From Microascus cirrosus (lineage: Eukaryota; Ascomycota; Sordariomycetes; Microascales; Microascaceae): DNA of 64,000 nucleotides. Location of the stretch: contig JAMBUN010000302.1 in NCBI GenBank assembly GCA_030271035.1, positions 62,001 through 126,000 of the forward strand, given 5' to 3'. Made by a program: the position numbers and the translations under genes. A model generated the notes under the pieces. That model was not told the DNA's origin. It worked only from the letters and a program-made list of their open reading frames with translations, and did no database searches. This document shows positions 1-10,251 of this stretch, in pieces (position 1 is the stretch's first letter; each line of letters starts with the position of its first letter).

Positions 1-50
1 TTAAACTCTGTCTTTGACTCGTTCTTTTCAGCCTTTAACGCAGCGTACAG

Positions 51-896
51 GACGAAGTTCGAGCCATCGGCCGGGAGTTGGACATCCACAGAGATCTCAT
101 CATGAGGCACCCCGCCCCGGGGCCGGCTCTGGCCATTAGGATTCTTGGGGAGGTGACGAAAGAGGTAAGTTGCTATTTTGTTGTAAAGAATATTCCAACC
201 TTAGGCCATGTCTTGTTGTATTGGTTTTACATTTTGCAACACTGTTTTAAAAAAAACAACCATGAGCCTGGGTAATTCCTGATAACTAATGATTATCAAT
301 AGAGGGTTGAAATAGTAAGGAAAGCAGACGCGATATACATCCAGGAGATTAGGAAGGCTGGCGTTTATGATGAGGTAAGAGTGCCCTCGACGTTTCGTGA
401 AACGAAGATCAACTAAGTTTGCGTTGTAGATGTCCCAAGCCTTCGCTGGCCTCGATACCAACAAGGGTAGGTATTATAAGAGGCGTCGATATATAACCCG
501 GTCTAGGGGTGCGATGCAGGCGTGTAAGAACCGTTCTAACGATTTCGTATCGTTATAGCTGTGGGAGTGATGGGAGACAGCCGTGTCTACGGATACATCA
601 TCATGTAAGTCTTAGATGTCGCCCTCTGCTTGTCACTTTAATATTCACGAAGGCGATGCTAACGTTATATGTAGCCTTCGCGCCGTGAAAACCAGCGACT
701 TCATGAGCGCCAAGGTGTACGAATTCCCATGGCAGCTGCTGCAGTCGATCTCTTCCAGGATCGTCAACGAGGTCGATGGCGTATCTCGGGTGACCTATGA
801 CATGTAAGTGTCTTCCCTTTTCCTTGTACAAATGGGTCCGGTATAAGCTAATGTAACAGAACCTCGAAACCGCCTGGTACTATTGAGTTAGAGTGA
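51..896 (+). CDS. gua1: GMP synthase (glutamine-hydrolysing), 3' part only
   Basis: GMP synthase makes GMP from XMP with ATP and glutamine in the cytosol. Only the last 144 residues are in the window; the gene enters from the left and bases 1-50 are intron. Exons are 51-164, 303-374, 430-466, 559-604, 675-803 and 860-896, and every junction keeps the frame. The exons spell the C-terminal synthetase/dimerisation region: DEVRAIGREL, RHPAPGPALAIRILGEVTKE, DAIYIQEIRKAG, NKAVGVMGDSRVYGY, LRAVKTSDF, RIVNEVDGV and the terminal KPPGTIELE. Family knowledge: the first motif usually reads RHPFPGPGLAIR, so two near-invariant positions are Ala here. Five introns in 850 bases and several ATA/AGG codons set it apart from the GC-rich, intron-poor neighbours. 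Identity is secure. Whether this is the main or a second copy cannot be told from the window. Confidence 0.93.
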
Positions 897-1600
897 TCTA
901 GAGTTGACTAGACCATGAATAGAAAATAGATCTGGAAGGGATATTTCATCAGATCTAGCGTGTTTTCTCGATTGGGTGACAAAGGGGGTTTACCTCGGCG
1001 TTTGAGGGAAATCCTTGCTATTCTCCGCCGGCTTCGGCCCCCAACATCTTAAATCGCTGGCCGGGTCGACAGGGTATACTGGGGAGGGGAGAGATGCGAA
1101 GGCTGTATTAGCGGTCTCCGGCAGGCGTAATTCGGCCGTGGAGTCCCCGGACGGGCAACGGAACAACGACGCCGATCACTCCGAGGCGCAGCCGTTATAC
1201 GTCCTCGTTACTGGCGAGCTCGGCCACACGCAACTCGGTGACTACTTCAAGCTGTCCTGCCACTTACCGATCTCGTCAACCGTGCGGGATTCTAATGCAA
1301 CAGGTAGCAAGGTGCTTTACGGTCCGTTGGCTGGTCGCTCTGCCTTAGGTAGGGTCTGAACTGAAAACGCCTTTCAGCATGGGTGTTTGTGCGCCCCACG
1401 AAGACGGCTACGGGATGGCGAAACCAGCGGTAAATTAATGACTATGAATTTGGAGTATATTGAAAGGTATATACTTTCAACGATGCGTGTCTTTTTGGAC
1501 GTGGGGCCTAGACGTTTCAACCACGTTCTCAAGAAGCCATCCCCTAGGCCCGAATGGTGGGAGAACGTCCGGGGTCACCGCGGACGGGACATCGATCATC
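897..1600. other. Gene-free stretch between convergent genes
   Basis: This lies between the stop of GMP synthase (+) and the stop of the proline-rich protein (-), so it should hold both 3' UTRs. A 114-codon open frame near 1015-1359 shows no recognisable motif. I see no RNA gene or repeat. Confidence 0.5.
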
Positions 1601-2890
1601 TCATCCAAACCGCTTCTCAAACTTCTTCAACATGCCGCCAACCCCTCTCTCCAACCTCCCCGTATTCCCCGTCGCCTGCGGCTCCTCGACCGTCTCGCCG
1701 GGTCCGGGGGTATAGAACTGCTGGTGCACAGCATAGCCCCCACCGCCGGGTACCCTCTGCTGCTGCCCGTATGGATACTGCGCCGGCCCTCCAGGAGGTG
1801 GTGGCGGGACGCTCTGCGCTCCCGTCGGCGGCGTGGCGTGGCCCTGTGGCGTGGCCGCTGGTTGCGGAGTATACCCTTGCGGTGCTTGGAACGAATTCCC
1901 GTACGGGGAGGCCAAGCCGGGCGACGCTAGCCCGCCCTGCACGGGCATCGTAGACGATCGCTGTAGCCCTGGGTGACTTCCAAACGCCTGTGGCGGCAGG
2001 CCCGGGCTCGAGACGCTAGGCTGGCCCGGTCCACCAGGCGGCGGTGGCGGTATGCCAGGCGAGAACGGCTGCTGGTCATATGCTATAGCGGCCGCAAGCG
2101 GATTCACACCCCCGTCCTCGGGAGGCGGCGTCTTCTCGCGCGGTCGGATGCTCTCCGGTGCGGCGGGAGCGGCGGGGTTGTACGCCATGGGAGTAAAGTC
2201 GCGTGCCTGATCGGCAGCATTGGGCTCGGAGAGTGCGACCTTCTCGAGCTTCTGCACCACAGCGCTGGCGTCCCCCGCGCGCGGCTCGTCCTGGACGTCG
2301 GTCTGGGCTGGGGGAAGCACGCGGCGGATGCCGTTGACGAACTGGAGAGCGTCGGCCTGGGTGTAAAAGTAGACGTCGAGGGAGTGGAGCTTGTAGTGAT
2401 ACTTGTTCTCGTTGCGCGGGTCATAGGTAGGGAGGTGCCACTCGCTGGGGTCGGCGGTCTCCGGAGCTGTCAGTGAGACGAGGCAGTGGTGCTTGTATGA
2501 GTAGTGTAGGTGCGCCTTGTCGAGGTCTGTGATTCCTGTTAGCCAAGACGGCGGGCCTACATCGAGTGGACGCTTGGTCTCGGGAGTGTGCCGGAGAAGG
2601 TGGCGGGCGCATCCTTACATCCTTCAAAGGCGTCCTGGTCGTCCGTGCCAGCATTGTTCGCAATCTCAACGCGCGCGCGCCTCTCGCTCGCATTCTCGAA
2701 GAGGTAGACGTAGGAGCCCTTGTCGAAGCGGTGGTGAGGCGGCTTCTGGGAAGGCGGGCCGTAGTAATAGTGGATGTCGCCGTATCTGTCTTTGTTAGCA
2801 CCGAGCTTCTAACATGAAGTACGAGCTTTGATTCCGAATTCATTGAGCATACAGAGTGGCTACGTTCTCCTCGCCTGGCTTCGCCGCCAT
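1601..2890 (-). CDS. Uncharacterised conserved fungal protein, PH-like N-terminus plus proline-rich tail
   Basis: Exons (minus strand) are 2853-2890, 2619-2785 and 1601-2526, giving 376 residues. The introns begin GTATGC and GTAAGG, have CTAAC branch points and end in CAG. The N-terminal ~150 residues form a compact domain: GDIHYYYGPP, HHRFDKGSYVYLFENA, a Tyr/His-rich strand region, and a final helix with DALQFVNGIRRVLP. The end helix and strand-rich pattern suggest a PH/EVH1-like fold; that is inference. The C-terminal two thirds is disordered and rich in Pro, Gly and Gln, with PPPPPGGP twice, a typical ligand for profilin, SH3 or WW domains. It ends in a short basic amphipathic segment (MLKKFEKRF). 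No catalytic motif is visible. The N-terminal block looks like one I associate with conserved hypothetical proteins of filamentous ascomycetes. I cannot assign a function. Confidence 0.83.
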
Positions 2891-3619
2891 GGTGGAGGAG
2901 TGAGTCCCAAGGGACAACGGAAGATGGCAGAAACACGCTGACTCGACACAGGCCACAAGACAAGAGATAAAGAAGAACGCCTGCTCAGAGCCTCTAGAAG
3001 CAGACGACCCCGACAACTAAATACCAAAGAATGCAAAGCACACAGCTCGGGGGAAAAGCAGGGCAAGTTACACTCCCCTCCTTCCGCCCTGGTCGCAAGC
3101 ATTCCCGCCCTCCCGCCCGCCATTACGCGAGAGGCGCCCCCCTCAAGTCCCGCAGTCGACAAGAGCAAGGCCCGGCCGCGCAGCCAACCACGGTCCAGGC
3201 CGCATGCAGCTCTTCTCTCACGTCTCGCGGAGCCGGCGCTTACAGCTGCGGTGTTAGGAGGCGCCTGACCAATGAGCGCGTTGAGGCCGCGAGGAGAGAG
3301 TACGTACCGTTGGAGTGGTACCCAGGGGTCGAGGTGTCACATTGACGGAAAACTTGGCTTAGTCAACTTTCGCAGTTTGCGACTGTGAGCCTCCAAAAAT
3401 TTTGGAGACTTGCGGATGTCCAAAAACGACAGCCTGCGACCAGGAGCGACAACGACAACGCGAGACGGGAACACCAGGCGACGCGAGGGCCACCGGACAC
3501 GCCCGCGAATCCAGAAAACCAACAAATTTCATCCTACATGTACCGGCATTGAAGACTACTGCCCCCGTCTACCGAAATCTAAGGAAACAAGCCCCGTCCG
3601 GCGGCATAACTCAGCCAAG
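2891..3619. promoter_or_regulatory. Divergent intergenic promoter region
   Basis: This 729-base stretch separates the start of the proline-rich protein (-) from the start of uS8m (+) and must carry both promoters. I see no TATA box placed convincingly for either gene, and no repeat or RNA gene. Confidence 0.5.
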
Positions 3620-4144
3620 ATGGGCGTCCTATCCGTGGTCCACGCCTGCTCCCACCTCCAGAACGCCTCGCGCGCCCGCCTGGCCCTGACCTCCATCCCC
3701 GTCTCCAAGTACAACCTCAACCTTTGCCTCGCCCTCCACCGCGCCGGCTACCTCTCCTCTATCACCCGCGGCGGCGTCCATCCGCCCGAAACCGACGCCA
3801 TCGAGGCCACCGAGCCCGGCCTGGCACCGGGGAAGCTCGAGCGCGTGAACAACATCGAGCCACTGACCCACGCCAATATTGCCAAAGCGCGGCTGTGGCT
3901 GGGGCTCAAGTACTGGGACGGGAAGCCGGTCATGCAGAACATCGCGCCGATCAGCACGCCCAAGAGGAAGGTCACGTTGAAGCTGGAGGGTCTGGAGAGG
4001 ATGGTTAGGGGGCTGCCCTCGAGGGCGCTCCCTGGACTGACGCTTGGGGAAAGCCTGTTTTTGACGACGGATGTTGGCGTCTTGGAGGCGAGGGAGGCGG
4101 TCGAGAGGCATCGGGGTGGAATGCTACTATGCAGGGTGTCGTGA
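3620..4144 (+). CDS. mrps8: Mitochondrial small-subunit ribosomal protein uS8m
   Basis: A single exon encodes 174 residues. uS8m binds the central domain of mitochondrial small-subunit rRNA and is needed for subunit assembly. The N-terminal half has the S8-type helix-strand unit (NLCLALHRAGYLSSITRGG). A strand segment follows with ARLWLGLKYWDGKPVM and the ISTPKRKVTLKLEGLERM stretch, which matches the family's ISTPGRR-type segment. The C-terminal domain has the conserved LFLTTDVGVLEAREA and the closing GGMLLCRV. The length is normal for fungal mitochondrial S8. The ATG at 3620 was chosen because the S8 fold begins right after it and the extra in-frame sequence upstream resembles no S8. As usual for fungal uS8m, no cleavable presequence is obvious. 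Mitochondrial location follows from the family type and is inferred. Confidence 0.92.
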   Translation: MGVLSVVHACSHLQNASRARLALTSIPVSKYNLNLCLALHRAGYLSSITRGGVHPPETDAIEATEPGLAPGKLERVNNIEPLTHANIAKARLWLGLKYWDGKPVMQNIAPISTPKRKVTLKLEGLERMVRGLPSRALPGLTLGESLFLTTDVGVLEAREAVERHRGGMLLCRVS

Positions 4145-4695
4145 AAGGGACGGAAGAGAGGATGAAGTGGTATTATGTTGCAACGAAACTGGAAGCTGAA
4201 TCGGTTGGATGTGGGACCCTTGTACGCTTTGGAACAGCTTGGGGGGGAGAGAAGCTTCGTTGCTTCGGGAGAAGGCCTTTGTATCATAGATTTCAATCAT
4301 GCATTCTGTACATTTAGAGGAATCCGAGCAGTATACGAACTCCGGCCCACAGTGTCTTGCGCCAGGTGTGCGTATCCGGGTTTTCCTTTTTTGGAGAGAG
4401 GTGACTAAAAATCATCTCAAGATCCCATTGAGAATTTCGAAGTATGTATTTACAAACAACAGCTTCCTCGTATTTCCACATTTTCTGTCTTGCTTTCCTC
4501 CAATGATATCTCGAATGAAGTACAATCAAAAGAAGAGTACCAACTCCGTCCTGCCTGCAAATGCGCCTCGCTTTTCTGTGGTTTCTAAGGTATCATGTGG
4601 GGTTTGCGCACACGATGGCAGTCAGACAGCAGCCGCCAGTTTCATACACTCTGTCTGTCTTCCAGCTTTCCGTCCGCCATGCCGTGTGCTTGCGA
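4145..4695. other. Gene-free stretch between convergent genes
   Basis: Presumed 3' UTRs and terminators of uS8m (+) and the disordered protein (-). It is moderately AT-rich. No gene or repeat is seen. Confidence 0.5.
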
Positions 4696-6805
4696 TTACC
4701 ACGTTTCCTGCTCATCCTCGGCCTTGGCATCCCCGGAGTTGTCGTTTATTGCGTCTGTAGCCGCTTCTCTTTCATTCTCGACGTGCTGGCTAGGAATTTC
4801 GGTGGTCTCAGGGGCTTCCTTTACTTCATCGACGGCAGAAGTCTGGGTTTGGTCCGCCTCCCGCGTCTCTGAGGGGGCATCCACAGGGATGGCTTCGATT
4901 GCGGCAGCCACAGGCTCAGGGGGCTCGGAGATCTTGACGTCTGCCACCTCGGCGGAGACGTTGGCGACGCCCGGGTCCTCCTTCGCTGGTTCATAGGCAA
5001 CAACCGGGCCCTCCCCCGCGGGCTCGTCCGCAACCACTGGGGCCTTTGAGAGAGTCTCGTCTGAGGTGGTGTCTTCGGCTTTGCGCTCATCAGCATGTTG
5101 AGGCTCCTCCGCGACCTCTTCCTTTGATAGCCCGGACCTTGTGACTTCGCTGGGTTTCTCAAGTGCAGCCGGAACATCATTCAGGGAAGTCTCTTTCGTG
5201 GCAGCGGCCATTTCCTCCGTTATGGGTGGGACAGGGGTTGCTTCCCTGGTTATCTTGTTCGGAGTGGTCCTCGATGGGCTGACGGAGCGTGAAGTGAGTC
5301 GACGCGTGCGGGAGGGTGCCCTTACTCTGCTTCCATCTCGTTTGTTTCGATCACCCTGCCTCGTGGCGGGCCTCGGGGGGGCGGCGACCCGCGGTGGTGT
5401 CACAGGAACCTTGTCAGCCGTCTTCGACTGTGAGCTCTGAGTTGGTCGCATCATACGAGCCAGGAAGCCCTCGTCCACTTTCGGCTTCGCTGCGGCCGGC
5501 TTTTCCTGAACGGGCTTCTTCGGCGGGGGACCGACGCTAGGTCTCGGCCGACTGATGTTGGAAGACGCCCGGCGGAGGGTTGACGCGGTCGAGGCACTCG
5601 CCCTGCTCGACGAGCGCGCTGAAGACCGAACATTCTGGGAGCTACCCGTGGAACCGGTGGACCCTGCTGAGAGCCGCCCTGTGCTGGTCTTAGAACCTGA
5701 GGAGGCCGTATGAGAGGTAAGCGACGACGGAAGCTTGACAGGCTTCGTTGGAGACTTTGGCTTGGGCTTTACGAAGCCTACACCAGAAACAGCCGAAGGG
5801 GACAGTTGGATCGGAGCCGGCTTTCGGGCACTCGTGGCTGGGGTTTGCTTTTGTGACGCGGCGGGAGTGGTGGATTTCTTGGGGGTGACGGTCGACGCCG
5901 GCTTTTTGGCGGCGGTAGTCGAGGATGAAGCGGCATTTGAGGCTTTCGGTTCCCTAGGAGAGGGTGTAGCCGCCCGGCTGGATGGGGCGGGGGACCTTGC
6001 GCCAGACCTCGAAGGCTTAGATACCGTTAGGTTGTTTGAGCGGGCCGCCGTTGTCGACTTCGTCTCCTGCTTGTGGGCCGCCTCCGGGGCCTTCTTCACC
6101 ACTGGGGCTACCTTGGCAGAGGGCACGTTGCGGTTCGCCGCATTCTCTTTCGTGCTTGAAATGGGAGACGGCTTAGGCTTTTCGGTTACCTTCTCGACCG
6201 GTTTTGCGGCTGCTGTCTCGACCGCCTTCTGCGTAGCGGCTCCGTTGCTCGTGGGGCCGGGTTCGGACACGGCTGGAGGCGATAGCCGAGCGGGCGGTCC
6301 CGCTGAAGGCTCGTTTGACGTGAGAGCGGGAGAGCTCTTGATAGGCTCCTCGAGGACGGGCATGGGCTCTAGCTTCTCCGGCACACTTGTGGCTACTGTG
6401 TCAGCGCCTTCGGTAGTGTCATTGCTTAGACGCCTCCGCGAAACGCTAGACTCGTGGCTGGTATCCCTTTGGAGGCCGACTCTTCCGTCCTTTTCCACAG
6501 CGATGAAGCTCGCCCGCACTTTGCTGGAGAGGGGTCTGGACTCGGAGCCTAGAGTCATCGCGGAGCATGGTTAGCTAAGCCACTTCTCGTCATTCCGGCA
6601 GAGCTAGATTGTTTCGACAGTGAAATTCGAAGAGGCCATTGATTATGGAGGATTGCACGCCCGTGTAGGCGCGGGTCAGGGCGAAAGATTGATTAAGGGG
6701 AGTCTCACCTGTCGACGCCGGCGACAGAGTCCGTCCACGATCTGGGGGACTCGTGGACTCGCCCTTGTTCTCGAACATGGCCCGGAGGTTCTTAACCTGG
6801 CTCAT
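4696..6805 (-). CDS. Uncharacterised, largely disordered Ser/Ala/Pro/Thr-rich protein
   Basis: Exon 1 is 6709-6805 and exon 2 is 4696-6548, giving 649 residues. The intron starts GTGAGA and ends after a GCTAAC branch point with TAG. The only structured-looking part is the N-terminus: MSQVKNLRAMFENK, a SPPDRGR motif, then (across the intron) PLSSKVRASFIAVEKDG. The middle is basic and low-complexity in Ser, Thr, Pro, Ala and Lys, with many SP/TP sites. The last ~190 residues are strongly acidic, with a short imperfect repeat around VVADEPAGEGP / VVAYEPAKEDP. There is no signal peptide, membrane segment or enzyme motif. The conserved N-terminal motif and long disordered tail fit a cytoskeletal or scaffold protein, but that is only a guess. 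A long open frame on the opposite strand (5735-6574) is a by-product of the GC-rich codon pattern. Confidence 0.8.
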
Positions 6806-8592
6806 GTTGGCGGCTTGCAGGGCAATCGGATATTGTATGGTTTCGAGAGTGTATAGGGGGTTTGTTCGAGCTGGGACGGGTTTGGTGCACCGCGGCGATA
6901 AGCTGGAGCTGAGAGCGACCGGGGCAACACGGGCGCGGCTGTTCACCGGACGCAATGTCGAGATGGACAATAATATCGCAGTTCCAGGCCGGCTACGCAG
7001 AGAACAGCGGGTGCAAGATGCGTAGGCAGGGAAGTCCCGTCGCTAGATGCATGCCGTAGCGGGATCAGATGTCTCTCTGTCAACTCGCACCGGGGCGGCA
7101 GACGGTTACAGCGTCAGGACCTGCGGCGGAGCAGAGGAGGCTGAGGTGTCAACAGAAACAACACCAGAAATGAGAGGGGAGGGACAAGGCGCGACACTAG
7201 CGGGGTTGGACGGATAGATGTGGAGAAAGGGGGAAATAACAACGTTGTCCGTGTTCTTTTTCCGTGGTGGAAAGAACCTGAGGCAGTCTGAACTCCCGGA
7301 TGTGATGCAGGAGGATGCAGGAGTGTGAAGGCGGACGGAGTACTGATGGGACCCGTTTCATTCAGCTCCTTTAATTACATGGGTCGTTTCGCCCAAAACG
7401 GCCTCCCTGTTGCCGTAACTGACTAACTCAGACGGACCCCTGAAGTGGGACTCCGTCTTGCCGTTTTGGGCTCCTGGGGACTGGACCCTTCAGGGCAACG
7501 GCGCCATGGCGGGGCTCCCTGACGGTCTACCTGAACACGCGCCAGTGGCACCACGGCTGGCTCAGGCGATCTCACGCTGGTACAAAAGGCAACAGTGCAA
7601 TGGACGGAGAACATCCGGGAGCGCCGAAATAGAAATACCAACTCTACCTGATGCAGCCTTTATGCACAAACGCTCGTGCAGACTTGTTGCAGCACTTGGA
7701 GAAGGGGCCGCGACATCGCCCGCCACACATATCAGACTCCGTATTGACGTCCGAGCTCTGGGAGGTCTGCGGGGTTTCTGCTCCGAAACTTTTCGTCCCA
7801 ACTTTCGCGACCAAAGAACGAGACATGTGGCGCCAAGACTTCATAAAAAATACGGGAAGCTTTATCTTTAGTATGCAAATGTCCAGCTGTGCAAGTTCTG
7901 AGCATTGACAAAGAGAATGTTAATTAAGGCCCGGTGAAGCCCTGTTTATGCTAGCTACTTGAGAAATAGTATTTGGAGTCTCGAAGGAGAAGGGCAGAGA
8001 GAGTTTTGTTTGTCGATAGCGGACCAGCAAACATCAACTTGCACAAGTAGACCGCCGTAATATGGCTGTTTGCTCGCAACCCAAAAATCCAACTATTATA
8101 TATGGAGTCCCCCCAAGAAGGAAGTCCATCATTCCTTGAACAAGTAAGCAGGCATGACTTCCATTATCTTACTGATGACGACGAAATGCACCTTGATACT
8201 CGCCCCTGGAGGCCTTCTCGGCATGTCCGAGCCCATACTGGAGATCAAGCGATCTTTGTTTCGGGTTCATGAACGGTGAATGTATGGAGGACATGTAGAT
8301 CTCCAAGGAAAAGCTGTTTACCAGAAAGCCGGAGAAAGAGATGTTTCTCAAGATAGCCGAGCGTCTGCACCTCTGTACCCTGCACCTCCTTGCATGCTCG
8401 CCGTGTGGCCGGGACGCTGGCGGAAAGAGCCGAGTTCGACCCGAGATCTGGACTGTCAGGAGTACGTACCTCCGCCGATGTCCGGAGCCATCCAAGTGAC
8501 GCGACAAGCTTCCCGCGATTTTTTCCCACAAGGCCCCGGCAAACCAGCCAACGAACCACTCCCAGGCCAGATTTGAACCGCCAGCATTCACA
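6806..8592. promoter_or_regulatory. Divergent intergenic region (1.8 kb) upstream of LYS12 and the disordered protein
   Basis: Promoters and 5' UTRs of two divergent genes must lie here. It contains a nested inverted repeat at 7391-7471. Open frames around 7458-7908 and 8169-8676 lack recognisable motifs and are not called as genes. Confidence 0.5.
7391..7471. repeat. Nested inverted repeat (potential hairpin)
   Basis: A perfect 12-base arm, GCCCAAAACGGC (7391-7402), has its reverse complement GCCGTTTTGGGC at 7460-7471. Nested inside is a second perfect pair, AGACGGA (7430-7436) and TCCGTCT (7452-7458), with a further CCC/GGG pair in its loop. Seen directly. Whether it is transcribed or is the remnant of a small element is unknown. 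Confidence 0.6.
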
Positions 8593-9754
8593 ATGGCCTC
8601 CAGGACGCTCCGAATCGGTACGGACAACCCCTCTACCCACACCACCACCCCCAATGGCTACCCAATCCCGCCTCATGCACCGCTAACCCCTCGTGTCTCC
8701 AGGCCTGATCGCCGGCGACGGCATCGGCAAGGAAGTCATCCCCGCCGGCCGCCAGCTCCTCGAGGCCCTTCCCTCCTCCCTGGGACTCAAGTTCTCCTTC
8801 GTGGATCTCCCTGCCGGCTTCGAGACTTTCGAGCAGACCGGTGTCGCCCTCCCGGACCGCACCGTGTCCGTCCTCAAGAACGAGTGCGATGGCGCCCTCT
8901 TCGGCGCCGTCAGCTCGCCCACCAAGGCCGTCAAGGGCTACTCATCCCCTATCGTTGCCCTGCGCAAGAAACTCGACCTGTACGCCAACGTCCGGCCGGT
9001 CAAGACTGTCATGACCGCCAAGAACCCTATCGACATGGTCATCGTGCGCGAGAACACCGAGGACCTGTACGTCAAGCAGGAGACTACCACCGAGGCCGCT
9101 GACGGCAGCGGCAAGGTCGCCGAGGCCATCAAGCGCATCTCAGAGAAGGCCTCGTTCCGCATTGCCGCCATGGCCGGTGACATCGCCCTCCGCCGCCAGA
9201 AGATCCGCGGCACCGGCATCCCAAGCATCCATAAGTCCCCGCTCGTGACCATCACCCACAAGTCCAACGTACTCTCGCAGACCGATGGCCTCTTCCGCAC
9301 GGCCTCTAAGGCCGCCCTCTCCCAGTCGCAGTACGCCTCCGTCGGCGTCGAGGAACAGATCGTAGACTCGATGGTCTACAAGCTCTTCCGCCAGCCCGAG
9401 ACCTACGATGTCATCGTCGCACCCAACCTCTACGGCGACATCCTCTCCGACGGCGCCGCTGCCCTCGTGGGCTCCCTGGGCCTGGTTCCTAGCGCCAACG
9501 TTGGCGAGGGCTTTGCCATCGGTGAGCCGTGCCACGGCAGTGCGCCTGACATTATGGGGCAGAACATTGCCAACCCCATTGCCACCCTTCGGAGCACCGC
9601 CCTGATGCTGGAATTCCTGAACGAGGAGGAGGCGGCGGCCAAGATTTACGCCGCTGTCGATGGGAATCTTGAGGAGGCCAAGGTGCTGAGCCCCGATCTC
9701 GGCGGCAAGGCGAAGACAACCGAGGTTGTGGAGGACATCCTGAAGAGACTATAA
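8593..9754 (+). CDS. lys12: Homoisocitrate dehydrogenase (lysine biosynthesis)
   Basis: This enzyme oxidatively decarboxylates homoisocitrate to 2-oxoadipate with NAD+, in the fungal alpha-aminoadipate route to lysine. Exon 1 is 8593-8617 and exon 2 is 8703-9754 (358 residues). The first exon codes only for MASRTLRI plus one base. The protein has the beta-decarboxylating dehydrogenase fold: GLIAGDGIGKEVIPAG at the N-terminus, SPIVALRKKLDLYANVRP with substrate-binding Arg residues, the signature NLYGDILSDGAAALVGSLG, and the NAD-binding end EPCHGSAPDIMGQ with NIANPIAT. The ALRKKLDLYANVRP context and overall match favour homoisocitrate over isopropylmalate or isocitrate dehydrogenase. The conserved fold starts at residue 6, so there is no room for a cleavable mitochondrial presequence. 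A short 5' intron directly after the first codons is supported by frame and motif continuity. Confidence 0.95.
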
Positions 9755-10251
9755 ACGTGAATGTAAAAGTGGCATTGGTTCCGTTCGGTGGGAGTTTTGA
9801 AACTATTGCACAGAGATACGAGAAATAGGCCCAAAAATCTGTGATCACTCGTCTGCGTCGTAGCTTAACTGTTGTTCTACAGATCGAATTGGGGTATGCC
9901 TTCTATATTACACTCGTCATATTCTCTACTTTCGTGAACTGCTCATTGCATACCATATGGCCATGACAGGGGGTAATATGTCTAGAACGTCTAAGTTGTT
10001 GAACCATGTCATTCCCACAACGTCTATCCGTTCCTCCAGTTACCCTGTTATATGATATGATAGATTCAGGGACCAACCGCCCGAGATATAAATACATTAC
10101 CACTTCGCCTCCTCCATTTAGTATTCGTACAGTCGGCCGGGGTGTTGGTTGGTATAATACAGAGCGACCGCAATTGCACAGGACACCCATCCCAGCAAGG
10201 TATTGCAACCAGCGGACAGGAGAGGCGACTCCTTAAAACTGGAGCTTCCCT
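9755..10251. other. Gene-free stretch between convergent genes
   Basis: 3' flanks of LYS12 (+) and MEF1 (-). A weak 7-base inverted repeat (GGTATGC/GCATACC near 9893-9955) is the only structure noticed. Confidence 0.5.

Noticed and set aside
1387..1953. 188- and 156-codon plus-strand frames
   Set aside because: Arg/Pro-rich shadow frames opposite the proline-rich C-terminal exon of the minus-strand gene.
5735..6574. 279-codon open frame on the plus strand
   Set aside because: It lies antisense inside the disordered-protein gene, is made of low-complexity sequence and has no motif; the minus-strand gene explains the openness.
7458..7871. 137-codon plus-strand frame in the LYS12 upstream region
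   Set aside because: No motif, no plausible splice partners, and it starts inside the nested inverted repeat.
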